DNA of 64,000 nucleotides from Chryseobacterium sp. 52 (GTDB taxonomy: Bacteria; Bacteroidota; Bacteroidia; Flavobacteriales; Weeksellaceae): the NCBI RefSeq assembly GCF_002754245.1, contig NZ_PEEX01000001.1:558001-622000 (forward strand). The letters run 5' to 3'. A program made the position numbers and the translations under genes. Positions 1 to 9,912 of this stretch are shown piece after piece. The first letter of the stretch is position 1. Each line of letters begins with the position of its first letter. The notes beneath the pieces were generated by a model. The model was not told the origin of the DNA. It saw only the letters and a list, made by a program, of their open reading frames with translations, and did not search any database.

Positions 1-640
1 TCTGAGAATTCGTTCCTCCATTGGTCGCATAAGATAATACATCATTATTTCCAATCCAAAGAGAGAAGAATGTAGCTTTCTGAGCCATTGCATCTGCTAA
101 AACAGACGTTGTTGCAGAAGTAGCAAATCTTACAAAATATGGATTTGCAGTTCCGGTAGCTAATCCTGCCCCACTTCCGTAACCTGGTGCAACCAGATGG
201 AAAGATTTTGCTCCGGGAACCCCCATATTTTGGTAAGGTCCACCGGCAGTTACATTATCCAATGCAGCAGCGGGACTGCTTGGAACGGGACCTAAACTTC
301 CGTTGGCAGCCACTTGAAGAGTCAGTTTTCCAGGAAAGCCAGGCAATCCGATAAATCCTCCTACATCATTGGGTATCAAAGGCTGTTTAAATGCTCCGCC
401 ACCTGCAAGCTGCATTTGTGCGGCAATCATACTTGGATAAGATTCATTCTGCCCACTACTGTAAAGCGCTCCATCTCTGTACCCTGAAGTCAGGGAGTTT
501 CCTAAGGAAATATATTTTGAGAAGTCTGCATCTCCTTTAGTCACCTGGATATCTTTTACATCAGTATCAAAATCATTATTACAACTTGTTGTAAGAAGAA
601 GTGCAGAAACCGCAAGTGTTGATATTATAATTTTTTTCAT
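1..640 (-). CDS. SGNH/GDSL-family hydrolase lipoprotein (partial, runs off left edge)
   Basis: The N-terminal 213 residues are present; the gene starts at 640 and reads out of the window at base 1. A lipoprotein signal is clear (MKKIIIST... then LLLTTSC with the lipobox Cys near residue 20). SGNH landmarks follow in order: block I as GNSLTSG near residue 48, a block II-like glycine in NMGVPGAKSFH, and block III as GNND near residue 203. The catalytic Asp-His block lies outside. Such proteins are envelope esterases or lipases of unknown substrate. The gene begins 10 bases after the FadL-type gene and is almost certainly cotranscribed with it, which hints at lipid or hydrophobic substrate handling at the outer membrane. 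Confidence 0.85.
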   Translation of the reverse strand, partial: MKKIIISTLAVSALLLTTSCNNDFDTDVKDIQVTKGDADFSKYISLGNSLTSGYRDGALYSSGQNESYPSMIAAQMQLAGGGAFKQPLIPNDVGGFIGLPGFPGKLTLQVAANGSLGPVPSSPAAALDNVTAGGPYQNMGVPGAKSFHLVAPGYGSGAGLATGTANPYFVRFATSATTSVLADAMAQKATFFSLWIGNNDVLSYATNGGTNSQ

Positions 641-650
641 AGTCTTTCAA

Positions 651-1889
651 TTAAAAAGGGTTATACGATAAACCTAAACCAAAGTAAAACGCTTTAGCTT
701 TCGCCTGTCCGTTAAAGCCTAGAGCAGCATTTCTTACATCTCTGGCCTGAGGAATGGCATATCCTCCTGCTACATCAACTCCAAACTGCTTTAGTTTAAA
801 GCCAAAACCACCGGTAATTACATAGGTATTGAATGACGGAGTTTCCGGAATAAAGTTATCATCAGTATAAGGTGATTCGTCATAGTAAGCACCTAAACGT
901 CCAAAGATCATATCTGTGAATGCATACTGTGTACCTAATCTAACTGTTTTAGAATTTCTGAAATTCTTAGGAGCTACCAGGATAGTAGGATCTGGCTGAT
1001 TTCCTACCGGAGCATTAGCAAAATCTAACGTCAGCTTGCTGTATCTTTCCCATCCGTGATAGTTAAAATCAGCTGAAACCAACCATTTTGGTGTCACTTT
1101 ATACGTTAAACCGATTGTATATTCTTCTACTAACGGAAGTGTTGCTGTAAATTTATCCTGTCCTGTACTTGGATCCAATCCTAACAAAGGATAGATAGCC
1201 GCAGACGGGAACTTAAATGTCGCAGTTCCATTCTTAGCCTTCATATCAATAGGTGAACGGTATGCAATACTGATGTCTAATTTCGGATCTGGTCTGAAAT
1301 AGAATCCGAATCCGTAACCGCTACCGCTTGCTTTTTCGTCTTTAATATTTAATTCGCCACCAAACTGCGTCACCGCTTTATCCCAGTCTACTTTACCTTT
1401 TGCATAAATATAGCTTGCCCCAAATGATACCCAGGGAGCCAGTTTCACAGAAACCATAGGCTGAAAATAAAAGCTCTTAAGCTCCAGTTTCTGCACCATT
1501 TCTTTCCCTTCCCAGTCACTAGGCCACTGGATAGTACTTCCGAAAGGTGTTGTAAAACTGAAACCAACAGACAGGTTTTCTATCGGTCTATAAGCAACCG
1601 CAGCATATAACGGAGTACCTAGAGGATTATCTGTTTCAGTACTCTGTAAGGTATTCAAGTTTTGAAAAGTAACTTTATTACTTGCACCAAACCCTCCTGC
1701 TACTATACTCAGTTTAGAAGGAATGAATGACATACCCGCTGGGTTAAAGAATGCCACACTTGCATCTTCGGCATGAGCACTAGTATGTGCCATTGCCAAT
1801 TGTTTCACTCCCTGCAGAGATACCCTGAAGCCTCCTGCGTAAGATAAAACACCCGCCAATAAAGCAGTTGATACTAATATTTTTTTCAT
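651..1889 (-). CDS. OmpP1/FadL-family outer membrane channel
   Basis: A 412-residue beta-barrel protein with a cleavable signal peptide (about residues 1-19). The mature N-terminus carries the family hallmark: VSLQGVKQLAMAHTSAH, followed by SVAFFNPAGMSF, the NPAG hatch motif of FadL/TodX proteins. It ends in aromatic Phe (SYNPF), as outer-membrane barrels do. The family moves long-chain fatty acids or other hydrophobic compounds across the outer membrane; the actual substrate cannot be read here. A -7 element (TATATTTG on the minus strand at 1909-1916) lies just upstream. It heads a two-gene unit with the SGNH lipoprotein. Confidence 0.9.
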   Translation of the reverse strand: MKKILVSTALLAGVLSYAGGFRVSLQGVKQLAMAHTSAHAEDASVAFFNPAGMSFIPSKLSIVAGGFGASNKVTFQNLNTLQSTETDNPLGTPLYAAVAYRPIENLSVGFSFTTPFGSTIQWPSDWEGKEMVQKLELKSFYFQPMVSVKLAPWVSFGASYIYAKGKVDWDKAVTQFGGELNIKDEKASGSGYGFGFYFRPDPKLDISIAYRSPIDMKAKNGTATFKFPSAAIYPLLGLDPSTGQDKFTATLPLVEEYTIGLTYKVTPKWLVSADFNYHGWERYSKLTLDFANAPVGNQPDPTILVAPKNFRNSKTVRLGTQYAFTDMIFGRLGAYYDESPYTDDNFIPETPSFNTYVITGGFGFKLKQFGVDVAGGYAIPQARDVRNAALGFNGQAKAKAFYFGLGLSYNPF

Positions 1890-2116
1890 AGACTGTTATT
1901 ATATAACCCAAATATAAAATTATTTTGAATACGCCTGTTAATATTTCTTAATATTTTAAACAATATCCCAAAAGAAAATTATGTTTAAAATAGCACTTTA
2001 AGAATATACCCGGCTAAAGACATCTACCATAAGAACTTATCAACTTTTGGCATCGCTTATATTTTTCACGTTTAATGTTAAACAATAGCGATATTGAATA
2101 TTTAAGTATTTTAGAA

Positions 2117-2145
2117 TTGCATAAAGATAAATTTACATAAATTTG
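2117..2145 (+). promoter_or_regulatory. Bacteroidota-type promoter upstream of ricT
   Basis: TTG at 2117-2119, an 18-base spacer, then TAAATTTG at 2138-2145, matching the TTG/TAnnTTTG pattern of the Bacteroidota primary sigma factor. Transcription would start near 2152, shortly before the ATG at 2168. The rest of the 278-base gap shows nothing else recognisable. Confidence 0.6.
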
Positions 2146-2167
2146 CAAGATTATAAAAAATAGTTAT

Positions 2168-3574
2168 ATGAGTTGTGGATGCAAAACATCCGGCGATTCT
2201 GCCCATTCTTGCGGACCCAAAAAAACCGCGAATGGTTGTGAAAGTGTAAATACCTGTGGTAATAGTTATAAATTAAGTGTTTTTGACTGGCTTTCTAACG
2301 TCAACAACCCCGCATCGAATAGGTGTGACCTTGTTGAAGTTAGATTTAAAAATGACAGAAAATCGTTTTATAAGAATGTAAATAATATCCCTTTACATAT
2401 AGGTAGCGTAGTAACAGTAGAATCCAGCCCGGGACACGATGTAGGCGTAGTAAGCCTCACCGGAGAATTAGTAAAGATTCAGATGAAAAAGAAAAAATTT
2501 CCTGAAGAATCTATACTTAAAATATACAGACAGGCTAACCAGAAAGACCTTGAGGTCTGGCAGGAAGCAAGAAAAAAAGAAGATGGCGTAAAGCTTGAAG
2601 CAAGAAAAATTGCGTACAGAATAGGTCTTGAAATGAAAGTTACCGATGTAGAATATCAGGGTGACTCTTCAAAAATCACTTTCTATTATACAGCTGACAA
2701 CCGAGTGGATTTCAGACAGTTGATCAAAGAATACGCAGGTGCTTTCAGAACTAAAATCGACATGAAACAAATTGGTTTCAGACAGGAAGCAGCAAAAGTT
2801 GGAGGTATAGGCTCGTGCGGAAGAGAATTATGCTGCTCAACGTGGCTTACGGATTTCAGATCTGTCAATACCAATGTAGCCAGATACCAGCAGCTAAGCA
2901 TTAACCCGCAAAAGCTTGCAGGACAATGTGGTAAGCTAAAGTGCTGCCTTAACTATGAACTGGACAGCTACCTTGATGCCCTCAGTAACTTCCCTTCCTC
3001 ATCTACCATTCTGGACACGGAAAAAGGAAGAGCGTTCTGTATTAAAATTGATGTTTTCAAAAAGAAAATGTGGTTTGCGTACGTAGACAGTTCTATGGCA
3101 TGGTATGATTTTGATATTGACCTTGTTAAGAAATTAGTTGCAAAAAACAAGAAAGGTGAAAGAATATTGCCTCTTGAAGATCTTAAGCAGCCTGACACCC
3201 CTATTCAATCTGTAGACCTGATCCAGGAAAACAATGTGGACCGATTCGAAAAGAAGAACAGAGGAAACAACAGGAACAGAAACCAAAATCAAAACCAAAG
3301 CAGACCGAACAACGGCGGACAGGGACAACAAGGACAAGGGCAAGGTCCAAACAAAAGCAGACAGGAAAGGCCTGAGAGATCTGAGCGACCGGAAAACACC
3401 AATGCTAATTCCGTAAACCAGCCAAGACCACAACAGAAGCCACAGCCTAAACCGCAGCCAAAAGCACAAGCGGAAAAAACCGACGCCCCTTCTGACCCTG
3501 AAAAGAAACAACAGAACCCGAACAAGAAGAATTTTAAAAAGAAATTTCCTCCAAAAAAAGATAAAAATGCGTAA
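2168..3574 (+). CDS. ricT: PSP1/RicT-family iron-sulfur protein
   Basis: A 468-residue protein in three parts. Residues 1-40 are Cys-rich. The PSP1 domain (about 50-310) contains the conserved cysteines GSCGRELCCSTW and GQCGKLKCCLNYE, the Fe-S ligand region of RicT homologues. The C-terminal 110 residues are an Asn/Gln/Pro/Lys-rich, surely disordered tail, unusual in length. In Firmicutes RicT (YaaT) works with RicA and RicF in RNA processing; no partner is visible here, so the role in Bacteroidota is open. It overlaps gldH by 8 bases, and this ricT-gldH-PBP order suggests an envelope-linked operon. Confidence 0.85.
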   Translation: MSCGCKTSGDSAHSCGPKKTANGCESVNTCGNSYKLSVFDWLSNVNNPASNRCDLVEVRFKNDRKSFYKNVNNIPLHIGSVVTVESSPGHDVGVVSLTGELVKIQMKKKKFPEESILKIYRQANQKDLEVWQEARKKEDGVKLEARKIAYRIGLEMKVTDVEYQGDSSKITFYYTADNRVDFRQLIKEYAGAFRTKIDMKQIGFRQEAAKVGGIGSCGRELCCSTWLTDFRSVNTNVARYQQLSINPQKLAGQCGKLKCCLNYELDSYLDALSNFPSSSTILDTEKGRAFCIKIDVFKKKMWFAYVDSSMAWYDFDIDLVKKLVAKNKKGERILPLEDLKQPDTPIQSVDLIQENNVDRFEKKNRGNNRNRNQNQNQSRPNNGGQGQQGQGQGPNKSRQERPERSERPENTNANSVNQPRPQQKPQPKPQPKAQAEKTDAPSDPEKKQQNPNKKNFKKKFPPKKDKNA

Positions 3575-4031
3575 AATTTTAGGATTATTACCTCTTATCC
3601 TTTTCTTTAGCTGTAACTCTTCTTCGGGAGAAAACATCATTATGAATTCCGTTAATAACAAATGGAATAAGAAAAGTGAGCAAAAATTTAATCTTGAAGT
3701 TTCAGATCCGCAGAATCCTAAAAATATTATATTTGTTGTAAGAAATAACAATGATTACCCTTACAGCAATATAAGATTTATAGTAAACTTCACCAATCTC
3801 CAGAACAAAAAGAAGGAAACAGATACCCTGAACTATGTACTGGCTAAACCAAACGGAGAATGGCTTGGTACAGGTTTTGGTGATACGAAGGAAGCTTTAT
3901 TTCAGTATAGAGTAAACTATAAGTTTCCGGAAAAAGGAAAGTATGAAATCAGCCTGATCCAGGCGATGAGGAATGACACCCTTCCGGGAATTGAAGACGT
4001 TGGAGTAAAACTAGAAACGGCTAAACCGTAA
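3567..4031 (+). CDS. gldH: Gliding motility lipoprotein GldH
   Basis: A 154-residue lipoprotein with signal MRKILGLLPLILFFSC; the lipobox Cys is residue 16. The body fits GldH: NNxYPYxNIRFxV and a GxGFGDTKEALFQYR-like stretch, and the length is normal. GldH is one of the lipoproteins required for gliding in Flavobacterium and belongs to the set associated with type IX secretion. Its start ATGCGTAA overlaps the stop of ricT, implying translational coupling, and the PBP gene follows 6 bases later. Presence does not prove motility, since many non-gliding Chryseobacterium keep gld genes for secretion. Confidence 0.85.
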   Translation: MRKILGLLPLILFFSCNSSSGENIIMNSVNNKWNKKSEQKFNLEVSDPQNPKNIIFVVRNNNDYPYSNIRFIVNFTNLQNKKKETDTLNYVLAKPNGEWLGTGFGDTKEALFQYRVNYKFPEKGKYEISLIQAMRNDTLPGIEDVGVKLETAKP

Positions 4032-4037
4032 GCATAA

Positions 4038-6416
4038 ATGGAAGACAACAGACAAAACGCAGGAAACAAGGGAAAAACCTTCCCTCTTCCTCCCAAAAAA
4101 AAGAAAGACACCTCTTGGAAAAAATGGGTTAAATTTATTTGGATTGGACTCATTGCGGTCGTTTTAGGTATTTCAGGAATTTTCTTTGCCGTTTCCCAGG
4201 GCTTTCTTGGGGAAATGCCGGATGTAAAGGAACTTGAAAATCCCGATATCTATGTCGCTTCTGAAATTATTTCATCAGACGGTATTACTTTAGGCAGGTT
4301 TGAAAAGGAAAAAACTCAGCCTATTGTTTATAAAGATCTTCCTCCTTATCTTATTTATGCTCTTCAGGCTAAAGAGGATGAGCGTTTCAAAGAACACTCA
4401 GGGATTGATCTACAGTCTATTGCCAGAGCTGTCGTTTACGGAGGTGGACGAGGTGGAGGTTCTACGATTACCCAGCAGTTAGCTAAGCTTCTTTTCACAG
4501 GATCTGCTTCTCAAAACAAGATTGAAAGAGCATTTCAGAAACTGAAGGAATGGGTTGTTGCAGTAAGTCTTGAAAAAAGATACACCAAAGAAGAGATTAT
4601 CACTCTATATTTCAACAAATTCGACTTTCTTTTCAACGCCAACGGTGTTGAAATGGCTTCCAAAGTTTATTTTAACAAAAAAACTTCGGAGCTTACCCTT
4701 CCTGAGGCAGCAATGTTTGTAGCAATGCTGGAAAACCCCAGAAAGAATAACCCTTACAGATACCCTGAAAGAGCAAAGGAAAGAAGAAATGTAGTACTGG
4801 ACCAGATGCAGAAAACAGGATATATTGATCAGGCTACTTATGAAAAAGCCATCGGTACTCCTATAGCAGTGGACTTCCACCCTATCAAAAATATTACAGA
4901 CGGATATTCTGCTTACTATAAATTTTATCTGAGAAAAGAAATAGACAAATATCTTGATAGCTATGAAAAGGAAACCGGCAAAAAGCTGAACCTTTACAAA
5001 GACGGATTAAAGATCTATGTTACTTTGGATTCTAAAATGCAGAAGTATGCAGAGGAATCTATTAGAGAACACCTTACTGACCTTCAGAAAAGATTTGACG
5101 CAGAACAAAGAGGAAGAAAAGGTTGGCCATTCTATTATCTTACTGAAAAGGAAGTTAATAGTGTAATGATGCAGGCTGTAAGAAGAACAGGTCGTTATAA
5201 GCTGTTAAAAGCAGACGGAATGCCTGAGGATTCTATCATTATGGAATTTAAAAAACCTACCAAAACATCACGATTCACATGGAGTGGTGAAGAAGAAGTG
5301 GAAATGTCTCCATGGGACTCTATCAGATGGCACAAAAAAGTAGCACAGGCAGGCTTAATGTCAATGGTTCCGGGAAGTGGGGAGATCAAAGCATGGGTAG
5401 GTGGTATAGACTGGCAGCATTTCCAGTATGACCATATCAAGCAGGGTAAAAGACAGGTGGGATCTACATTCAAACCTTTCGTGTATGCTACCGCTATTAT
5501 GAAACTGGGTATGACACCATGTTCAACGGTTTCTAACGGTACTTACGACCACAAAGGATGGCATGTTCCGGGAAGAGGCGGAATGCTTACGTTAAAAGAC
5601 GGTCTGGCACACTCTCAAAACCCGATTGCTGCAAGATTGATTGAAATGACAGGTGTAGACGCCGTTATCCAGACCGCAAGAGACCTTGGAGTTACGGAAG
5701 ACATCCCTAGAAACAATACGATTGCTTTAGGTTCATCAGATATTACAATTTATGAAATGCTTGGTGCCTACAGTACTTTCGCCAACTATGGAAATTACAA
5801 TAAACCGGAGATGATCTGGAGAATTGAAGACGCCAACGGAAGGGTGATTAAAGAGGTTAATGTAGAACCGAAAGAAGTAATGAACCCGATGTATGCCTAC
5901 ACCATGATCGAACTGATGAAAGGTGTTGCACAATACGGTACGGCTTCCGGAGAATTAGGACGAAGAGGAATTTCAAAAGGTGTGGAAATTGCTGCTAAAA
6001 CAGGTACTACACAGAACAACTCTGACGGTTGGTTTATGGGAATTACTCCAAAACTGGCAACAGGAGCCTGGGTAGGATGGGAAGACAGAGCTACCCACTT
6101 CTTAGGAACCGGCGAGGGTCAGGGTGCGAAAATGGCACTACCGATCTGGGCGATCTTTATGAAGAAAGTATGGGCAGACAAGTCCCTGGGAATTACTCCT
6201 GATGACAAATTCATACGCCCTTCAGACTGGAAAGACGGATGTTCAAATCTGAAAGGCCTGGGTGAAGGATATGGAGACGACGGAGGGCTTCAGACTATTG
6301 ATGAGATCAAAAATCCAAGACCGGCAGATCCGACTCCGAAAAACAATACAGACAAAAAAGAAGAAAATATCAACGACAATCTTCACTCCACCGATGAGGT
6401 AGATTTCAATAAATAA
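4038..6416 (+). CDS. Class A penicillin-binding protein (PBP1A-like)
   Basis: A 792-residue bifunctional peptidoglycan synthase. A cytoplasmic Lys-rich N-terminus precedes one membrane anchor (about residues 32-55). The GT51 glycosyltransferase domain has its catalytic Glu in KEDERFKEHSGID (about 111-123) and GGSTITQQLAKLL. The transpeptidase domain has SxxK as STFKPF, SxN as SQN and KTGTT, all intact. The last 60 residues are charged and probably disordered. It polymerises and cross-links peptidoglycan in the periplasm. It closes the ricT-gldH-PBP operon, followed by a clear terminator. Confidence 0.93.
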   Translation: MEDNRQNAGNKGKTFPLPPKKKKDTSWKKWVKFIWIGLIAVVLGISGIFFAVSQGFLGEMPDVKELENPDIYVASEIISSDGITLGRFEKEKTQPIVYKDLPPYLIYALQAKEDERFKEHSGIDLQSIARAVVYGGGRGGGSTITQQLAKLLFTGSASQNKIERAFQKLKEWVVAVSLEKRYTKEEIITLYFNKFDFLFNANGVEMASKVYFNKKTSELTLPEAAMFVAMLENPRKNNPYRYPERAKERRNVVLDQMQKTGYIDQATYEKAIGTPIAVDFHPIKNITDGYSAYYKFYLRKEIDKYLDSYEKETGKKLNLYKDGLKIYVTLDSKMQKYAEESIREHLTDLQKRFDAEQRGRKGWPFYYLTEKEVNSVMMQAVRRTGRYKLLKADGMPEDSIIMEFKKPTKTSRFTWSGEEEVEMSPWDSIRWHKKVAQAGLMSMVPGSGEIKAWVGGIDWQHFQYDHIKQGKRQVGSTFKPFVYATAIMKLGMTPCSTVSNGTYDHKGWHVPGRGGMLTLKDGLAHSQNPIAARLIEMTGVDAVIQTARDLGVTEDIPRNNTIALGSSDITIYEMLGAYSTFANYGNYNKPEMIWRIEDANGRVIKEVNVEPKEVMNPMYAYTMIELMKGVAQYGTASGELGRRGISKGVEIAAKTGTTQNNSDGWFMGITPKLATGAWVGWEDRATHFLGTGEGQGAKMALPIWAIFMKKVWADKSLGITPDDKFIRPSDWKDGCSNLKGLGEGYGDDGGLQTIDEIKNPRPADPTPKNNTDKKEENINDNLHSTDEVDFNK

Positions 6417-6436
6417 ATTCTCTTTTAGAAATACAC

Positions 6437-6472
6437 AAGACCTTTCAATAATTTGGAAGGTCTTTTCTTTTA
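6437..6472 (+). terminator. Rho-independent terminator after the PBP gene
   Basis: Stem AAGACCTT / AAGGTCTT around a short AT-rich loop, followed by a T-rich run, 20 bases after the PBP stop. Confidence 0.8.
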
Positions 6473-6491
6473 TAATTAATACCTTTGATGT

Positions 6492-8033
6492 ATGAATATC
6501 GAACAGATCAGACAGCCTTTTACCGACCTATTTCCCGGAGACCTTTCCAACAATCCCATGCAGAGAAACACTCCAAAGGTTTTATTTGCGACAGTACAGC
6601 CTGCAGGTTTTGAAGGATCAGGACTGATTGCTTTTAACAACGCTTTATCTGAAGAAATAGGACTTGGAACATATGAAGAAAAAGATCTGGATTTTCTGGT
6701 GGGAAATAATCTTCCTGAAAATGTAAAAACCTATGCAACAGCTTATGCCGGACATCAATTTGGAAACTGGGCAGGACAGCTTGGAGACGGGCGGGCAATA
6801 CTAGCCGGAGAAATCGTCAATAAAGAAGGAAAAAAGACAGAAATTCAATGGAAGGGAGCAGGAGCAACACCTTATTCCAGACATGCAGACGGAAGAGCTG
6901 TACTGAGATCTTCCGTACGTGAATATCTCATGAGTGAAGCCATGTATCACCTTGGGGTTCCTACAACCAGAGCTTTAAGCCTTGCTTTTACCGGCGAAGG
7001 AGTGGTAAGGGATATCATGTATAATGGAAATCCACAACTGGAAAAAGGTGCCGTGGTAATCAGAACTGCAGACAGCTTCCTGCGTTTCGGACATTTTGAA
7101 CTGATGTCTGCCCAGCAGGAATATAAAACGCTGCAGGATCTTCTTGATTTTACCATTCAGAATTACTATCCGGAAATCACAACAGACGGTATTCAGAAAT
7201 ACAAAGACTTCTTTGAAAATGTATGCAAAAGAACGGTACATGTTATAACTGAGTGGTTCAGGGTAGGATTTGTACACGGTGTGATGAATACCGACAATAT
7301 GTCTATTCTGGGTTTAACTATAGATTACGGTCCGTATTCAATGATGGATGAATATGATCTCAATTTCACGCCGAATACAACTGATCTTCCGGGAAGAAGA
7401 TATGCTTTTGGAAATCAGGGTCAGATTTCACAATGGAATTTATGGCAGCTGGCAAACGCTCTTCATTATTTAATCAAAGATGAAAAATTTTTAGAAAATA
7501 CGTTAAATCAGTATGGAAGCGATTTCTGGGAAGCCCATGACAAAATGTTCTGCAAAAAATTTGGATTTGATGAACTCCGTACAAGCGATGAGGAATTCTT
7601 CACCAATTGGCAGGGGCTCATGCAGGAACTTCAGCTGGATTACACTTTGTTTTTTAATCAGCTGGAAAAATTAAATGCGGAAAGTGATATTAAATCTCTT
7701 TTTGAAAACGTATCCTATGTTGTATTAACCGATCAAAGAGTTAAAAAGCTGGAAAACTTCACCCAAGAATATCTGAAAAGGCTCTCATCCAACACGATAT
7801 CCAGAGAAGAATCATTATCTCTGATGAAACACACCAATCCGAAGTTTACGTTAAGAAATTATCTTCTTTATGAATGTATAGAAGAAATAAATAATGGGCA
7901 CACTGAAATACTTGAAAAACTTACCCAAGCTTTAGAAAATCCATATGAAGAATTGTATCCTGAATTTTCTGTAAAAAGGCCTTCAGTCTATGATGATACT
8001 ACTGGCTGTTCTACACTTTCCTGCAGCTCATAG
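6492..8033 (+). CDS. selO: Protein adenylyltransferase SelO (YdiU family)
   Basis: A 513-residue pseudokinase-fold enzyme; the family transfers AMP from ATP to Ser/Thr/Tyr of target proteins and is linked to redox stress. The signature KGAGATPYSRHADGRAVLRS lies near residues 118-137, then REYLMSEAMYHLGVPTTRAL, and the metal-binding Asn and Asp in MNTDNMSI and TIDYGPY. It ends in ...STLSCSS: the penultimate-triplet Cys stands where vertebrate SelO has selenocysteine, so this is the normal bacterial Cys form. It is monocistronic between terminators. A decayed second copy of its 3' end lies at 9650-9824. Confidence 0.93.
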   Translation: MNIEQIRQPFTDLFPGDLSNNPMQRNTPKVLFATVQPAGFEGSGLIAFNNALSEEIGLGTYEEKDLDFLVGNNLPENVKTYATAYAGHQFGNWAGQLGDGRAILAGEIVNKEGKKTEIQWKGAGATPYSRHADGRAVLRSSVREYLMSEAMYHLGVPTTRALSLAFTGEGVVRDIMYNGNPQLEKGAVVIRTADSFLRFGHFELMSAQQEYKTLQDLLDFTIQNYYPEITTDGIQKYKDFFENVCKRTVHVITEWFRVGFVHGVMNTDNMSILGLTIDYGPYSMMDEYDLNFTPNTTDLPGRRYAFGNQGQISQWNLWQLANALHYLIKDEKFLENTLNQYGSDFWEAHDKMFCKKFGFDELRTSDEEFFTNWQGLMQELQLDYTLFFNQLEKLNAESDIKSLFENVSYVVLTDQRVKKLENFTQEYLKRLSSNTISREESLSLMKHTNPKFTLRNYLLYECIEEINNGHTEILEKLTQALENPYEELYPEFSVKRPSVYDDTTGCSTLSCSS

Positions 8034-8118
8034 TGCATAAAAAGCATCATTCGTTTGAATTAAATGAATTATTTACATTAAATTAATGTTTTTTTACTAT
8101 TTTTAGAAAAAAAATATT

Positions 8119-9453
8119 ATGAAAAGAATTCTATTTTCTATTACAGCATTATTGCTCAGCTCCTCTGCATTTTCACAATACTGGAGTACTCAAAACACAG
8201 CATTTGCAACCGCCTCAAGAGGAATCAGCGGAATGGAAGTGTACAACGCGAGTACTATTTGGGCTTTTGCCTACAATGGATCATCTTCAACGGCTAATGT
8301 TCAGGAATTCACAAAAACATCCAATGGCGGTACTACCTGGACATCAGGAAGTATCAACATCGGTAATACGGCTTTAAAAATCACTAATATCTCAGGCGTA
8401 AGCGCTACTACAGCATGGGTAGGTGCATTTGATAATACTGACGGACTAGGAGGAATATGGAAAACGACGGACGGAGGCGCAACCTGGATCAACCAGCACA
8501 TGCTAAGTACCGTGGGTCAATCGTGGACTAACTACGTTCATTTTTTCGATGCCAACAATGGTATCGTCGGGGGCGATCCGGAAAGCGGCGAGTTTGAAAT
8601 CTACACCACATCCAATGGCGGAACAACATGGACAAGAGTTCCGGGTACCAATATTCCTGATCCTCTAACAGATGAATATGGCTATAATGGCGGATATTAT
8701 GCTGTAGGCAATAACATGTTTTTCTATACAGGGAAAGGAAGAATTTACAAATCAACTGATAAAGGTTTAACCTGGTCCGTATTGGCTACCAACTCAATCA
8801 TTAGTGATTTTGGAGGTAACACGGTTAACGGAGATATGGCCTGGAGTGACTCAAATACAGGAATAATCCTTAGAAAAACCTTCTCCGGCACAACCCCTAC
8901 CGGATTGCAGCTGCACAGAACAACGGACGGAGGAGCTACCTGGTCAGCGGTTACCTTTACAGGAATTACTGCCAGCAATAACATTGGTGATATTACCTAT
9001 GTTCCGGGTACCAATATTTTAGTAGCCACAAGTTCATCAAGCACAAACGGAGGATCCTGGAAAAGCAACAACGGAACAACATGGACTTCTATAGACACCG
9101 GAATACAGCATTTAGGGGTAAGATGTTCAGACATAAACACTTGTTATTCCGGAGGATTCAATACTTCTTCCACTGTTGGAGGAATGTTTAAATCCACACA
9201 AGTACTTGCAACATCTGAAGTAACAAATAAAACAAAACAAGTATCAATTTATCCCAATCCAACAAAAGGGGAAATTAATATTAAAACAGATAAAAAAGTA
9301 AAAACAGTTTCTGTTTCAGATATGTCTGGAAGAACGGTCATGAAAACAGATTCAGGAAAAACGGATCTATCATCCCTGCCAAAAGGTATCTATATGATCA
9401 AGGCAGAATTTAATGATGGGACATCAGCAACCGAAAAAGTGATCAAGCAATAA
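8119..9453 (+). CDS. T9SS cargo protein with BNR/Ycf48-like repeats
   Basis: A 444-residue secreted protein. The signal peptide ends near SSSAFSQ (residue 20). The body repeats NGGTTWT/TTDGGATW motifs at least five times, the Asp-box pattern of BNR, sortilin and Ycf48-like beta-propellers. The C-terminal 70 residues are a type A T9SS sorting domain: SIYPNPTKGEINI, DMSGRTV, LPKGIYMIKAE and a terminal KVIKQ. It is therefore exported by type IX secretion and attached to or released from the surface. Binding target or activity is unknown. Its upstream and downstream flanks are copied around the next gene. Confidence 0.88.
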   Translation: MKRILFSITALLLSSSAFSQYWSTQNTAFATASRGISGMEVYNASTIWAFAYNGSSSTANVQEFTKTSNGGTTWTSGSINIGNTALKITNISGVSATTAWVGAFDNTDGLGGIWKTTDGGATWINQHMLSTVGQSWTNYVHFFDANNGIVGGDPESGEFEIYTTSNGGTTWTRVPGTNIPDPLTDEYGYNGGYYAVGNNMFFYTGKGRIYKSTDKGLTWSVLATNSIISDFGGNTVNGDMAWSDSNTGIILRKTFSGTTPTGLQLHRTTDGGATWSAVTFTGITASNNIGDITYVPGTNILVATSSSSTNGGSWKSNNGTTWTSIDTGIQHLGVRCSDINTCYSGGFNTSSTVGGMFKSTQVLATSEVTNKTKQVSIYPNPTKGEINIKTDKKVKTVSVSDMSGRTVMKTDSGKTDLSSLPKGIYMIKAEFNDGTSATEKVIKQ

Positions 9454-9473
9454 TCAAACGATCATCATCTTTA

Positions 9474-9501
9474 AAACTCACCGGACATGGTGAGTTTTTT
9501 T
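9474..9501 (+). terminator. Rho-independent terminator after first T9SS gene
   Basis: Stem AAACTCACC / GGTGAGTTT with a six-base loop and a T run. Nearly the same hairpin follows the second T9SS gene, part of the duplication described there. Confidence 0.85.
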
Positions 9502-9649
9502 GTTTAACAAAATCTATCGATTCCTTAAAGCCAACATATCCCTGCCACAACTACCAAACTGGCAAGACTGCCATTCTTTCCAGTCTGTTTTATGACGCTA
9601 TTACTACTCGAAACAAGAATTACTGGTCTTTATTATCCATTTCAGGGTA

Positions 9650-9824
9650 AAATTTGAACTAAAAAAACAATCTTTTTTATAAATCCTTTGAAGAAATAAG
9701 GAACAGGAATACGAAACTGAGCATTAGAAAATCCATATGAAGAAAGAAACCCCGAATTCTCTATAAAGAGCTGCCAGTACACCATAGCGATACTGAACAT
9801 TATACACTCCCATACAATTTATGC
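9650..9824 (+). pseudogene. Decayed duplicate of the selO 3' end
   Basis: The 459-base gap 9454-9912 is not empty. TCTTTTTTATAAATCC... at 9671-9699 aligns without gaps to selO 7862-7890 (about 23 of 29 identical). TTAGAAAATCCATATGAAGA at 9724-9743 is identical to selO 7932-7951. The 100 bases 9770-9869 align end to end, without gap, with 7979-8078, which run past the selO stop into the upstream region of the first T9SS gene. A 17-base deletion, in-frame stops and loss of the CSS tail make it non-coding. It marks a tandem duplication rather than a gene. Confidence 0.8.
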
Positions 9825-9912
9825 CATACAAAACCACAATTATTGTTTAATTTTATTGATTATTTACATCCTATTGTTATTTTTTCACTAATTTTAGAAA
9901 AAAAATAATATT

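Noticed and set aside
3134..3751. 205-codon frame antisense to the ricT tail and gldH start
   Set aside because: Composition follows from the low-complexity Asn/Gln/Lys tail on the other strand; no start region or homology.
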